A stretch of DNA of 58,401 nucleotides, from assembly GCA_002707025.1 (NCBI GenBank), contig PALG01000012.1, positions 1 through 58,401 of the forward strand, in the 5' to 3' direction. The first letter of the stretch is position 1. Every line of letters begins with the position of its first letter. The notes beneath the pieces are model-generated. The model had not been told where the DNA came from. It did no database searches and was given only the letters and a program-made list of their open reading frames with translations. Positions 1 through 8,797 of this stretch are shown here, in pieces. The stretch is from Flavobacteriaceae bacterium. GTDB taxonomy: Bacteria; Bacteroidota; Bacteroidia; Flavobacteriales; Flavobacteriaceae. The position numbers were made by a program, and so were the translations under genes.

Positions 1-2328
1 GGCGAGGTGGTGAACACCGCCACCGCGGCGGGCACCGCACCTAACGGTACCGTCGTAACGGACGAGTCCGGAAGCGGTGTTGGCGTTGACGAGCCAACAG
101 TAACTACACTTTGCCAAAGCCCTTCTATTGCACTTATCAAAGAAGGAACATTTATAGACGGTGATGGTGATGAATGTGCTGATGTTGGTGAAACCATAGA
201 ATATACTTTCACAGTGGTAAATACAGGTAACGTAAGTCTTACCAATGTTATAGTTACAGATGTGATTCCAGTAGCAGGTGGTCCAATCGACCTTGCTGTG
301 GGAGCTTCTGATGCAACAACATTTACGGCAACGTATACCATAACCCAAGCTGATATTGATGCAGGTCAGAAAACAAATCAAGCGACTGCAGAGGGAACAG
401 CTCCCGATGGAACTGTGGTAAGTGACCTTTCTGATGATGATGTATTAACAGAGGATGATCCAACAGTAACAGAGCTTTGTCAGAATGCTTCTATAGCATT
501 GATTAAAGTAGGTACTTTGAACGACGAAAATGGAAACGGTTGTACCGATGTAGAGGAAACTATTAGTTATGCCTTTACTGTAGTAAATACTGGAAATGTG
601 ACCCTTACGAATATCGTTATTAACGATGCTTTAGTGAATGTGATAGGGGGACCTATTACTTTAGCGCCCGGGGAAACAGATGCTACAACCTTTACAGCTA
701 CTTATTCTATTACTCAGTCCAATATTGATGATGGATTTGTTCAAAATCAGGCTGAAGTAACAGGAAACGATCCTCAAGGAAATGAAGTTTCAGATCTTTC
801 TGATGATGATGTATTAACAGAGGATGATCCGACAGTAACAGCGCTTTGTCAAAACGCTTCTATAGCATTGATAAAAGAAGGAACTGTAAATGATACTAAT
901 GGCAATGGATGTGCCGATGTAAAAGAGACAATTACTTACAATTTCACTGTAATCAATAACGGTAACGTAACTATCAACAATATCGATATTTCTGATGCTT
1001 TAGTAAACGTTCAGGGTGGACCAATCACCTTAGCTCCTGGAGCTACTGATGTGAGTACCTTTACTGCGGTTTATTCAATAACGCAAGCCAATATTAATGA
1101 TGGTTTTGTTGAGAATCAAGCGGAAGTTACTGGATTGGATCCACAAGGAAACACAGTTTCAGATCTTTCAGATGATAATAGTCCGTTGGAAGATGATCCA
1201 ACAATCACTGAACTTTGTCAGAATGCTACTATCGCATTAATTAAGGTAGGTACCCCTACCGATGAGAATGGCAATGGTTGTATCGACTTAGGTGAAACAA
1301 TTGTTTACGACTTCGTAGTAACCAACCTAGGTAATGTGGAGTTAACCAATGTAACGGTTGCTGACCCTATGGTTGATGTTCAGGGAGGACCTGTAACAAT
1401 TGCTGCAGGCGAATCGGATACGGAAACCTTCTTTGCTGTATATACAGTGACTCAAGAAGATGTTGATAACGGTTTTATTACCAATCAAGCTACTGCAGAA
1501 GGTACTGATCCTAACGGAAATGTGGTAACCGACTTGAGTGATGATAACAGTAATTTTGAAGATGATCCCACAGTAAGCGTATTGTGTCAAGATGCTTCTA
1601 TTTCAGTAGAAAAAACAGGAGTTTGGAATGATATTAATGGTGACTTTATTCCTCAAGTAGGAGAAACCATTACTTATGCTTTCAGTGTAACCAATACTGG
1701 AAATGTGACCTTGTACGATATCATGATTACCGATCCATTACCTGGAATCGAAATTATGGGTGGTCCAATTGCACAGCTTGAACCTGGTGAAACAGATAGT
1801 GAAACCTTTACAGCTATTTATTACTTAACTCAAGCCGATATAGATGCTGGCGAAGTAATAAACCAAGCTACAGCCACTGCAGTTGACGCCTCTGGAAATG
1901 AAGTGACCGATCTATCTGATGATCCTAACGATCCTACCAACGTAGACCCAGATGGAGATGGTGATCCAGACGATCCAACAATTACAGATATTCCAAACGT
2001 GGAAGGTGCTATCTCTTTTGAAATCTTTAATGGTATTACTCCTAATGGAGACGGATTAAACGATTTCTTTGAAATAAGAGGAATCCAAAATTTCCCAGGA
2101 AATAATGTGAAGATTTTCAACAGATGGGGAGTATTGGTTTGGGAAACCGATAATTATGGAGGAACAGATGGTGAAGAGAATGTATTTAGTGGGGAGTCTA
2201 ATGGACGAGCCACGATCAATGCAGGTGAAGAACTTCCTACAGGAACGTACTTCTACATATTGAACTTCACTGGGGATACCAATCCAGGAAAGTCTAGTTA
2301 CACAGGATACCTATACATTAATAGATAA
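1..2328 (+). CDS. Repetitive secreted adhesin with T9SS type B (gliding motility-associated, CHU_C) C-terminal domain; 5' end cut by window
   Basis: The frame is open to base 1, so the N-terminus lies outside the window. What is visible is about 775 residues: the tail of one repeat, five complete repeats of 122-123 residues, an Asp-rich linker, and a C-terminal domain of about 95 residues. The last has the type B T9SS hallmarks [14 protein letters not shown] and VKIFNRWG, ending in YLYINR. The repeats look like DUF7507/DUF11-type immunoglobulin-like units ('[12 protein letters not shown]', '[18 protein letters not shown]'). Each opens with a Cys-Gln pair and holds a loop of the pattern DxNxNxCxDxxE. 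By family knowledge the protein is exported by T9SS and displayed at the surface as an adhesin. It is followed at once by PorP/SprF and OmpA genes, the usual partners of type B cargo. The first 100 bases are much richer in GC than the rest. Confidence 0.88.
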   Translation, partial: GEVVNTATAAGTAPNGTVVTDESGSGVGVDEPTVTTLCQSPSIALIKEGTFIDGDGDECADVGETIEYTFTVVNTGNVSLTNVIVTDVIPVAGGPIDLAVGASDATTFTATYTITQADIDAGQKTNQATAEGTAPDGTVVSDLSDDDVLTEDDPTVTELCQNASIALIKVGTLNDENGNGCTDVEETISYAFTVVNTGNVTLTNIVINDALVNVIGGPITLAPGETDATTFTATYSITQSNIDDGFVQNQAEVTGNDPQGNEVSDLSDDDVLTEDDPTVTALCQNASIALIKEGTVNDTNGNGCADVKETITYNFTVINNGNVTINNIDISDALVNVQGGPITLAPGATDVSTFTAVYSITQANINDGFVENQAEVTGLDPQGNTVSDLSDDNSPLEDDPTITELCQNATIALIKVGTPTDENGNGCIDLGETIVYDFVVTNLGNVELTNVTVADPMVDVQGGPVTIAAGESDTETFFAVYTVTQEDVDNGFITNQATAEGTDPNGNVVTDLSDDNSNFEDDPTVSVLCQDASISVEKTGVWNDINGDFIPQVGETITYAFSVTNTGNVTLYDIMITDPLPGIEIMGGPIAQLEPGETDSETFTAIYYLTQADIDAGEVINQATATAVDASGNEVTDLSDDPNDPTNVDPDGDGDPDDPTITDIPNVEGAISFEIFNGITPNGDGLNDFFEIRGIQNFPGNNVKIFNRWGVLVWETDNYGGTDGEENVFSGESNGRATINAGEELPTGTYFYILNFTGDTNPGKSSYTGYLYINR
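112..1980 (+). repeat. Five tandem 122-123-codon repeats inside the adhesin gene
   Basis: The Cys codon that opens each unit lies at 112, 478, 847, 1216 and 1585, so the spacings are 366, 369, 369 and 369 bases. The units are similar in protein but clearly diverged in DNA. This fits an old array rather than a recent expansion. A further partial unit lies at 1-111. Confidence 0.9.
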
Positions 2329-2380
2329 AAACTAAAACCGAGGGGGTAGCATGCCCTCTCGGAATACTAAACATAGTAAG

Positions 2381-3340
2381 ATGAGAAACAGTTACATAAC
2401 AATCTTGGTTTTACTTCTACTTGGAACTTTTTCAAGTAAGGCCCAACAAGACCCACAATACACTCAGTATATGTATAATACGCAGGTGGTAAATCCAGCG
2501 TATGCAGGTACAAGAGAGGTTTTAAGTTTTGGGCTTTTAGGAAGAACACAATGGGTTAATTTTGAAGGAGCTCCAAGAACAGGAACCTTCACTGTAAATG
2601 GTCCTGTGGGAGCCTTAAACAATATGGGTCTTGGACTTTCTATTGTGTATGATGAAATAGGTCCTGCAACAGAGTCTAATATTAATATTGATTATGCTTA
2701 TCAAATTCAAACTTCACAAAATGGAACGGTGTCTTTTGGTTTAAAAGCTGGTCTAGACCTTTTGGATGTAGATTTTTCTAAATTGAATATTGCCGATCGT
2801 GGAGACGTTTTCGATAATAATAATGTAGATAATAAAGTGCAACCGCAAATTGGAGCGGGGGTGTACTATTATACCGATAAGTTCTATGCGGGATTGTCCG
2901 TTCCTAATTTCTTGACCACGAAACACTTCGATGAATCTGGACTTACAGAGATATTAAACGACCCTACTGCTGTAGGTGAAACTACCGCAGCCGAGCGTTT
3001 GCATTACTTTTTAATTGCCGGTTATGTTTTCGATTTAAGTGAAAATTTGAAGTTTAAACCCGCAACTTTAGTAAAGGCGGTAAGTGGCTCTCCTTTACAG
3101 TGGGATGTTTCGGCAAATTTCTTATTGAATGAAAAGGTGACCCTTGGAGCCTCTTATCGTTGGAGTGCTGCATTAGGAGCCATGGCAGGCTTCCAAATTT
3201 CAGATGGAATGTTTATTGGGGTTGCTTACGATTACCAAACCACAGATATCGAAACCTATAGTGATGGTTCTTACGAGGTATTTTTCCGTTTCGATCTATT
3301 CAATAAGCCAGAACGTGTGTTAACACCAAGATTCTTCTAA
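2381..3340 (+). CDS. PorP/SprF family type IX secretion system membrane protein
   Basis: The product has 319 residues. A signal peptide (residues 1-20, MRNSYITILVLLLLGTFSSKA) is followed by QQDPQYTQYMYN and VVNPAYAG, the signature start of PorP/SprF proteins. Many amphipathic strands of an outer-membrane barrel follow. I prefer the ATG at 2381 over the in-frame ATG at 2351 because it puts the hydrophobic signal at the N-terminus. In Flavobacterium johnsoniae SprF is needed to secrete the adhesin SprB. Here the gene sits 52 bases behind a type B T9SS cargo gene and 11 bases before an OmpA-like gene, so it most likely serves that cargo. That pairing is inference; the family call is firm. Confidence 0.9.
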   Translation: MRNSYITILVLLLLGTFSSKAQQDPQYTQYMYNTQVVNPAYAGTREVLSFGLLGRTQWVNFEGAPRTGTFTVNGPVGALNNMGLGLSIVYDEIGPATESNINIDYAYQIQTSQNGTVSFGLKAGLDLLDVDFSKLNIADRGDVFDNNNVDNKVQPQIGAGVYYYTDKFYAGLSVPNFLTTKHFDESGLTEILNDPTAVGETTAAERLHYFLIAGYVFDLSENLKFKPATLVKAVSGSPLQWDVSANFLLNEKVTLGASYRWSAALGAMAGFQISDGMFIGVAYDYQTTDIETYSDGSYEVFFRFDLFNKPERVLTPRFF

Positions 3341-3351
3341 ACCAAACAAAT

Positions 3352-5295
3352 ATGAAGACCAATTTAGTATTCAAAAAAATACTTATGTCAATACTAGTTG
3401 TTTTAACAGCTAGTATATCTATTGCCCAAAAATCCCAAATTGAAAAAGCAAACAAAGAATTTGACAAGTACTCTTATATCGATGCTCGAGAAATCTATTT
3501 AAAGATAGTCGAGGATGGGTATGAATCGGCCCAGGTTTTCCAGAAGCTAGGAGATACTTATTACTATAATAGTGATTACCCAGAAGCCGAAAAGTGGTAT
3601 AAAAAATTGATCAATCAATATCCTAATGAAGCAGAGCCTATTTATTACTATCGTACTGCGCAATGTTTGAAGAGTTTGGGTAGGTATGATGAGGCAGATC
3701 AAATGATGGAGGATTATGCGAAAGTAGGAGGATCGGGTATTATATTGAATAACTATAAAGAAGACCCAGATTACCTTAAAAGTATTGCCTTCCAGGCCAA
3801 AGGGTATGAAGTTCAAAAGGTAAGTGTAAATACAGAACATTCAGATTTTGGACCGTCTTATTACGGAGCTGATAAACTCGTATTTGCCTCAGCCTCAAAA
3901 AATACGGAAGGTTCTAAGGTACATGTTTGGAATGAAGAGCCTTTCTTAGACCTTTTTGTAGCAGATAGAAACGCAGAGGGTTACCTCTCCAACGTTACTC
4001 CTCTGGATGGGGATGTGAATACAGAATACCACGAGTCTTCTGCGACCTTTACCAAAGACGGGAAAACCATGTATTTCACTCGAAATAGCTTTACCGATGG
4101 AAAAAAAGGGAGGGATAAAAATAAAACCATTCGGCTGAAACTTTATAAAGCCACAAAGAGTGGGGATAATTTTTGGACCGACGTAAAGGAACTTCCTTTT
4201 AACAGTAACGATTATTCAACCGCACACCCTGCATTAAGTACCGATAACAAACGTTTGTATTTTGCTTCCGATAGACCGGGAACTTTTGGGATGAGTGATA
4301 TTTGGTATGTAGATATTCTAGAAGATGACACCTATGGAGACCCCGTTAACTTGGGGCCTAGTATCAATACGGAAGCAAGGGAAGGTTTTCCGTTTATTAG
4401 TGAAATGAACAATTTGTATTTTTCTAGTGATGGACATTCTGGGTTGGGAGGTCTGGACATTCTTACCGCTCCTTTAAAAGAAGACGGAAAAGCCGGTAAG
4501 GTAACAAACCTTGGAGAGCCTGCCAATAGTAAAAAAGATGACTTTGCTTTCATCATCGAAGAAAGCAAACGTATAGGATACCTTTCATCGAACCGGGATG
4601 GGAGTCAGGGTAGTGTTTCTGATGATATCTATCGCGTTCAGGAAAAATGTGAAATTACCATTGAAGGTCTGGTTACCAATAAAGATACCGGAGAACTATT
4701 GCCTGGGGCAACTGTCATGCTATTGGATGAGAATAACGAACAGATAGCTTCAGTAACTGCCGACGAAAATGGAAAATATAACTTCGAAGGAATGGCAGCC
4801 TGTGAAACTACCTATTTGGTAAGAGCCAAAAGTGAGGGTTGCGAGTACCATGAAGAAGTGGTGGAAACTCCAAACAAGACAGGAACGATTAATGTGCCTA
4901 TGGCTTTGGAGTGCGATCCTTGTCCTGCCAACGATTTAGGGTGTCGCTTGAGCTTACAGCCTATTTATTTCGATTTCGATCGATACAATATTCGTCCAGA
5001 TGCAGAGGTGGAACTTGCCAAGATTTTGGCAGCCATGCGGGAATACCCTGAATTAATTATCCATATCGAATCGCATACCGATTCTCGAGGAAACGATAGT
5101 TATAATATGGCACTTTCTGAAAAGCGAGCACAGTCTACACTGGATTGGCTAGTTAACAAAGGAATTGACCGTAATCGTTTAAGCGCGAAAGGATACGGCG
5201 AAAGCCAGTTGCAGAACGAATGTTCTAATGGTGTAGAATGTACTGAAGAAGAACATCAGCTTAACAGAAGGTCTATGTTTATTATTCAGAACTAA
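3352..5295 (+). CDS. OmpA family outer-membrane protein with TPR, PD40 propeller and carboxypeptidase-regulatory-like domains
   Basis: The product has 647 residues. In order: a signal peptide (about 1-25), TPR-like helices (about 30-125), a PD40/WD40-like propeller (about 160-425; 'LYFASDRPGTFGMSDIW', 'NNLYFSSDGHSGLGGLDI'), a carboxypeptidase-regulatory-like beta sandwich (about 433-515; 'TNKDTGELLPGATV'), and an OmpA peptidoglycan-binding domain (about 535-645; YFDFDRYNIRPDA, then SHTDSRGNDSYN with the conserved TD-RG and an 'LSEKRAQS' helix). This architecture is typical of the OmpA partner beside PorP/SprF genes and probably anchors the secretion or adhesin assembly to peptidoglycan. The gene lies 11 bases after porP/sprF and ends at a strong terminator, so the three genes look like one transcription unit. 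Confidence 0.9.
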   Translation: MKTNLVFKKILMSILVVLTASISIAQKSQIEKANKEFDKYSYIDAREIYLKIVEDGYESAQVFQKLGDTYYYNSDYPEAEKWYKKLINQYPNEAEPIYYYRTAQCLKSLGRYDEADQMMEDYAKVGGSGIILNNYKEDPDYLKSIAFQAKGYEVQKVSVNTEHSDFGPSYYGADKLVFASASKNTEGSKVHVWNEEPFLDLFVADRNAEGYLSNVTPLDGDVNTEYHESSATFTKDGKTMYFTRNSFTDGKKGRDKNKTIRLKLYKATKSGDNFWTDVKELPFNSNDYSTAHPALSTDNKRLYFASDRPGTFGMSDIWYVDILEDDTYGDPVNLGPSINTEAREGFPFISEMNNLYFSSDGHSGLGGLDILTAPLKEDGKAGKVTNLGEPANSKKDDFAFIIEESKRIGYLSSNRDGSQGSVSDDIYRVQEKCEITIEGLVTNKDTGELLPGATVMLLDENNEQIASVTADENGKYNFEGMAACETTYLVRAKSEGCEYHEEVVETPNKTGTINVPMALECDPCPANDLGCRLSLQPIYFDFDRYNIRPDAEVELAKILAAMREYPELIIHIESHTDSRGNDSYNMALSEKRAQSTLDWLVNKGIDRNRLSAKGYGESQLQNECSNGVECTEEEHQLNRRSMFIIQN

Positions 5296-5315
5296 AAAAA
5301 TACAAACGATGATTT

Positions 5316-5349
5316 AAAGCGTCCACTATCGATAGTTGGACGCTTTTTT
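5316..5349 (+). terminator. Rho-independent terminator of the adhesin-PorP-OmpA unit
   Basis: The arm AAAGCGTCCA plus CTAT pairs with ATAG plus TTGGACGCTTT, leaving one bulged base and a CG loop, and a T-run follows. It lies 20 bases after the OmpA stop and before the idi promoter. Confidence 0.88.
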
Positions 5350-5371
5350 ATTTTCTTAACATCTCATTTTG

Positions 5372-5379
5372 TATTTTTG
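5372..5379 (+). promoter_or_regulatory. Bacteroidota -7 box upstream of idi
   Basis: TATTTTTG fits the TAnnTTTG consensus and ends 16 bases before the chosen idi start. No clear -33 TTTG is seen at the expected distance, because the preceding terminator occupies that region. Confidence 0.5.
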
Positions 5380-5395
5380 GTAAAAATTGCTTGAT

Positions 5396-5914
5396 ATGTC
5401 AGAAGAATTGGTCGTCTTGGTAAATGAACATGATGAGCCCATCGGCTTGATGCCAAAGCTGGAAGCTCATGAAAAAGGAGTATTGCACCGTGCTTTTTCT
5501 GTTTTTGTTTTTAACGGGAAGGAAGAATTAATGCTTCAGCAAAGAGCTTTGTCCAAATACCATTCCCCTGGTTTATGGACCAATACCTGTTGCAGTCATC
5601 AAAGAGATGGGGAGCATTCTATTGAGGCTGGAAAACGAAGGCTCCAAGAAGAAATGGGTTTTGTTTGTGATTTAAAGGAATCGACTTCATTTATTTATAA
5701 GGCTCCTTTTGACAATGGTCTTACCGAACACGAGCTAGACCATATTTTAATAGGAACCTTTAATGAAGAACCTACTATAAACCCAGAAGAAGTGGCTTCC
5801 TGGAAATGGATGTCCTTAGAGGCAATTAAAAAGGAGATGAAGGAAACCCCTGAAATATATACCGCTTGGTTTAAAATTATATTCGATAAATTTTATGAAG
5901 ACCTTAGCGTATGA
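5396..5914 (+). CDS. idi: Isopentenyl-diphosphate delta-isomerase, type I (Nudix fold)
   Basis: The product has 172 residues. It interconverts isopentenyl and dimethylallyl diphosphate for isoprenoid synthesis (menaquinone, carotenoids, undecaprenol). The Nudix-like core is clear: GLWTNTCCSHQRDGE holds the catalytic Cys region (residues 65-66), the Nudix helix ends in RRLQEEMGF, and a second acidic site is in TEHELDHIL (about 110-117). The ATG at 5396 is preferred to an upstream TTG at 5387, since MSEELVVLVNEHDE is the usual family start. The last four bases (ATGA) overlap the next start, which shows translational coupling in the operon idi - PTPS - prx - manA. Confidence 0.94.
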   Translation: MSEELVVLVNEHDEPIGLMPKLEAHEKGVLHRAFSVFVFNGKEELMLQQRALSKYHSPGLWTNTCCSHQRDGEHSIEAGKRRLQEEMGFVCDLKESTSFIYKAPFDNGLTEHELDHILIGTFNEEPTINPEEVASWKWMSLEAIKKEMKETPEIYTAWFKIIFDKFYEDLSV

Positions 5915-6321
5915 GTTTAACAGTTTATAGAAAAGCACATTTTAACGCAGCACATCGACTTTACAATAAAGATTGGGACGATTCCAGAAATCAAGCGGTC
6001 TTTGGAAAATGCAGTAACCCAAACTATCATGGCCATAACTACGAGTTGGAGGTAGGAGTTACAGGAACGATACATCCAGAAACGGGATTTTTAATTAATC
6101 TAGATGAATTAAAAAAAATCATAAAGGAAGAAGTTGAAGATCAATTTGATCATAAAAACCTGAATTTGGAGGTTCCAGAGTTCAGAACCTTAAATCCCAC
6201 AGTGGAGAATATTGCGGTTGTCATCTGGAACAAATTACGAGCCAAATTGGATACGTCTTACGATCTTACCATTAAACTTTACGAAACTCCTAGAAACTTT
6301 GTAATCTATACCGGAGAATGA
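5911..6321 (+). CDS. 6-pyruvoyl-tetrahydropterin synthase / 6-carboxytetrahydropterin synthase (QueD) family protein
   Basis: The product has 136 residues and a T-fold. Zinc ligands are visible as AHRL (His15) and YHGHNYELEV (His40, His42). The catalytic Cys34 lies in FGKCSNPNYHGH, and the C-terminus has the pterin-anchoring pattern LYETPRNFVIY. The family converts dihydroneopterin triphosphate to either 6-pyruvoyltetrahydropterin or 6-carboxytetrahydropterin, the latter being the preQ0/queuosine route. Sequence alone does not tell me which, and no other queuosine gene is nearby. The gene overlaps idi by four bases and the peroxiredoxin gene by four bases. Confidence 0.88.
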   Translation: MSLTVYRKAHFNAAHRLYNKDWDDSRNQAVFGKCSNPNYHGHNYELEVGVTGTIHPETGFLINLDELKKIIKEEVEDQFDHKNLNLEVPEFRTLNPTVENIAVVIWNKLRAKLDTSYDLTIKLYETPRNFVIYTGE

Positions 6322-6758
6322 AATTGAACGATACCCTTCCAAAATTCACCTTAACCAACCAAGAAGGAGAAGAAGTTTCAAGCGTTTCTTGGGTAGGAAA
6401 CTCTCCAGTACTTATCTATTTTTACCCAAAAGATTTTACCCCAGGATGTACCCGGGAAGCCTGCGGTTTTCGGGATCACTACGAAGACTTTTCAGACAAA
6501 GGAATTAAAGTGGTTGGGATTAGTTCAGATAGTAACACGTCACATCAAAAGTTTGCCCAAAAGCACCAATTATCTTTTACCTTACTTTCAGATCCCGACG
6601 GTAAAGTGCGAAAGTTATTTCATGTAAAATCTACTTTATTGGGAATCTTACCGGGAAGGGAAACTTTTTTGTTTGATAAAGAAGGAAAACTTACCTTTAA
6701 ATTTCGTTCCATCTCTGGAGATTCGCACGTAAAGGAAGCCTTAAAGCATATTTCTTAA
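6318..6758 (+). CDS. Thiol peroxiredoxin of the BCP/PrxQ group
   Basis: The product has 146 residues and a thioredoxin fold. The active site is FYPKDFTPGCTREACGF, with peroxidatic Cys44 and a resolving Cys49 five residues later, the spacing of alpha-helix-type PrxQ enzymes. The enzyme reduces hydroperoxides in the cytoplasm using thioredoxin or a similar reductant; no signal peptide is seen. It overlaps the PTPS gene by four bases, and its stop is immediately followed by the TTG start of manA, so translation of the two is probably coupled. Confidence 0.93.
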   Translation: MKLNDTLPKFTLTNQEGEEVSSVSWVGNSPVLIYFYPKDFTPGCTREACGFRDHYEDFSDKGIKVVGISSDSNTSHQKFAQKHQLSFTLLSDPDGKVRKLFHVKSTLLGILPGRETFLFDKEGKLTFKFRSISGDSHVKEALKHIS

Positions 6759-7745
6759 TTGAAAGAACCAATTGCTCCATACCCATTAAAATTTATTCCA
6801 CAACTTAAGGAAAAGGTTTGGGGTGGAAGTAAGTTAGCATCATCACTAAACAAAGGAACCTCTAAATCTATTGGTGAGAGTTGGGAAATTTCAGCAGTAA
6901 CGGGTCATGTTTCTGTTGTTGCCAATGGAGCATGGAAGGACAGCTATTTAGATGCCCTAATACATGATTTTCCTAAGGAAATTTTAGGAAGTTCGGTATT
7001 TGAACAATATGGGGCCCAATTTCCCTTGCTTTTCAAATTTATTGATGCAAAAGAAGATCTTTCGGTACAAGTGCATCCTAACGATGAAGTCGCAAAAAGA
7101 CGGCATCAAAGTTTCGGGAAAACGGAAATGTGGTATATCCTGCAAGCTGATAGGGATTCCCGGCTTATCTTAGGCTTCGAAAATAAAGTAAACAAGGAAA
7201 CTTACCTTGAACATTTATCTGAAGGAAAACTACTGGATATGCTTCATGAAGAACCGGTAACAAGAGGAGATGCCTTTTATCTAGCCCCGGGAACGGTACA
7301 TGCAATAGGGGGAGGTATTCTTTTGGCTGAAATACAGCAAACTTCAAATATTACCTATCGTATTTACGATTGGGACCGTCCCGACATCAATGGTGAATTC
7401 CGTGAATTACATACTCAGGAAGCGCTAGATGTAATTGATTTTGCACCTTCAACGGCAAAACTTGATTATAAAAGTTTTACCAACCAAAATAATTTGATTT
7501 GTGAATCCCCCTATTTTGTGACTTCAGAAATAAGGCTTACAAAACCCATGGTGAAGGACTATAAAAATTTAGATTCTTTTGTGGTGTATATGTGTGTCGA
7601 TGGAAGTATGAAAATCACTACTAAAGATGCAGATGTTAGTCTTCAAAAGGGAGAGACGGTTTTATTGCCTGCGGCTATAAAGGAGGTGGTGCTTACTTCT
7701 GAAAATGCTACTATTTTAGAGGTTTTTGTGCCTAATAATTTATAA
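6759..7745 (+). CDS. manA: Mannose-6-phosphate isomerase, class I
   Basis: The product has 328 residues and a cupin fold. It converts fructose-6-phosphate and mannose-6-phosphate, feeding GDP-mannose and other surface sugars. Zinc ligands are visible in LSVQVHPNDE (Gln104, His106), KTEMWYIL (Glu123) and PGTVHAIGGG (His181). The motif TYRIYDWDR (about 199-207) is also diagnostic. The start is TTG at 6759, directly after the TAA of the peroxiredoxin gene. The next in-frame Met (about 124) would remove the zinc site, so the TTG is well supported. This is one of several non-ATG starts in the window, all just behind an upstream stop. Confidence 0.93.
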   Translation: MKEPIAPYPLKFIPQLKEKVWGGSKLASSLNKGTSKSIGESWEISAVTGHVSVVANGAWKDSYLDALIHDFPKEILGSSVFEQYGAQFPLLFKFIDAKEDLSVQVHPNDEVAKRRHQSFGKTEMWYILQADRDSRLILGFENKVNKETYLEHLSEGKLLDMLHEEPVTRGDAFYLAPGTVHAIGGGILLAEIQQTSNITYRIYDWDRPDINGEFRELHTQEALDVIDFAPSTAKLDYKSFTNQNNLICESPYFVTSEIRLTKPMVKDYKNLDSFVVYMCVDGSMKITTKDADVSLQKGETVLLPAAIKEVVLTSENATILEVFVPNNL

Positions 7746-7751
7746 TTGTAG

Positions 7752-7759
7752 TATTTTTG
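7752..7759 (+). promoter_or_regulatory. -7 box upstream of the small conserved gene at 7777
   Basis: TATTTTTG lies 17 bases before the ATG. A TTTG at 7725-7728, inside the end of manA, is a possible -33 element with a 23-base spacer. Confidence 0.5.
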
Positions 7760-7776
7760 CTGAAAATTTATGAAAT

Positions 7777-8043
7777 ATGGCTAGCAAACGCGATCTAAAA
7801 AAAGATATTAATTATGTAATTGGCGATATTATTGAAGCTGTTTACATTTGGGAAATCACCAATCCTGATAAAGGAACTGAAAAATCTGAAAAAATTATTG
7901 ATGATGCAATCGACACTTTTGATGATTTAATTCAAAAAGTAAACGATCGTAGCGTTGAGAATAAAAAAGCACACTTTAAAGCCATAAACCAAGAACTGGA
8001 AGTGCGTGGCCGAAAATTGATAGACCAAATCAACGCTCTTTAA
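7777..8043 (+). CDS. Small conserved hypothetical protein
   Basis: The product has 88 residues, with no signal peptide or membrane segment. It is charged and predicted largely helical (KRDLKKDINYVIGDIIEAVYIW at the start, then KAHFKAINQELEVRGRKL). I recognise it only as a type of small helical protein found in Flavobacteriia, with no known function. It has its own -7 box, so it may be transcribed apart from the idi-manA operon. It converges on the minus-strand lipoprotein gene with a gap of three bases. Confidence 0.75.
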   Translation: MASKRDLKKDINYVIGDIIEAVYIWEITNPDKGTEKSEKIIDDAIDTFDDLIQKVNDRSVENKKAHFKAINQELEVRGRKLIDQINAL

Positions 8044-8046
8044 GAA

Positions 8047-8748
8047 TTAGTTTTCCTTACGATTTTTAATAAAAGACTCCATTTGCTTTCCGTATTTGGA
8101 GTCTTTTACTTTTTGGGCGAGTAGGTTGTAAATAGTATCCTGAAATTTTGGATTGGCATCGGCCACTTCGGTAATCATTAAATAAGGGGCTATTTCTAAA
8201 TCGTTATGATTCTTGGCAAAATTGATGGTGGCTAAATAACTGGAACTAATCAATTTTTCTTGCTGTTTGGCAATACTTTGCGCCAACGAATCATTGCCAT
8301 CTTTTAGGGCATTGTAATAGGCCTCAATTACTTCTAGCTTCTTGTTATTATAACGCTTCATGAGGGCTTGATATTCTTCCCACTTTTGATGGTTTTCTGA
8401 ACCACTAACCTTACTCTCTATTTCGAAATTTTTAAGTTTGGAAGTAAGTGTTATCTCACCGGCTTCTGCAAAAAAAGGAACCCGCTTTTGGGTTTTAAGG
8501 CTGTCTTGAAATTGCATGGTCAAATAGAATACCTCCGGACTTTCCATGTTTGCTGAAAAGTGGAAGTTGGCATCTCCATCTACTTTCATGGAATCGATAG
8601 TTACAAAACTGGAATCTTTGATTTTCTGCAAAAAAAGGGTTCCTTTTTTTAGTCCAAAAACTTCGCCCGAAAGCTCCATGGTAGAATTTGACTTCGAACA
8701 TCCCAAAAGCAAAACGCTACTTATAACAGCAGCCAAAAAATATTTCAT
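8047..8748 (-). CDS. DUF4369-type lipoprotein
   Basis: The product has 233 residues. A lipoprotein signal with lipobox LLLGC (Cys17) is followed by an N-terminal beta domain (MELSGEVFGLKKGTLFLQKI...) of the DUF4369 type, often found at the front of periplasmic thioredoxin-like proteins in Bacteroidota. The C-terminal half is helical and charged, with no CxxC motif, so this copy lacks a thioredoxin domain. The start at 8748 is chosen because it places the signal peptide at the N-terminus; an upstream in-frame ATG at 8796 adds 16 unlikely residues. CATCTTTG (minus strand, 8770-8777) is a near match to the -7 box. The function is unknown. Confidence 0.8.
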   Translation of the reverse strand: MKYFLAAVISSVLLLGCSKSNSTMELSGEVFGLKKGTLFLQKIKDSSFVTIDSMKVDGDANFHFSANMESPEVFYLTMQFQDSLKTQKRVPFFAEAGEITLTSKLKNFEIESKVSGSENHQKWEEYQALMKRYNNKKLEVIEAYYNALKDGNDSLAQSIAKQQEKLISSSYLATINFAKNHNDLEIAPYLMITEVADANPKFQDTIYNLLAQKVKDSKYGKQMESFIKNRKEN

Positions 8749-8797
8749 GAAAATAGATTTAATAAGCGGCAAAGATGCTAAAATTCTTCGATACAAA

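Noticed and set aside
112-1980. CRISPR or DNA-level satellite in the first gene
   Set aside because: The repeats are 366-369 bases, coding, and diverged. They are protein repeats.
2351-2380. Upstream ATG for the PorP/SprF gene
   Set aside because: It would put ten polar residues before the signal peptide. The ATG at 2381 starts the hydrophobic signal directly.
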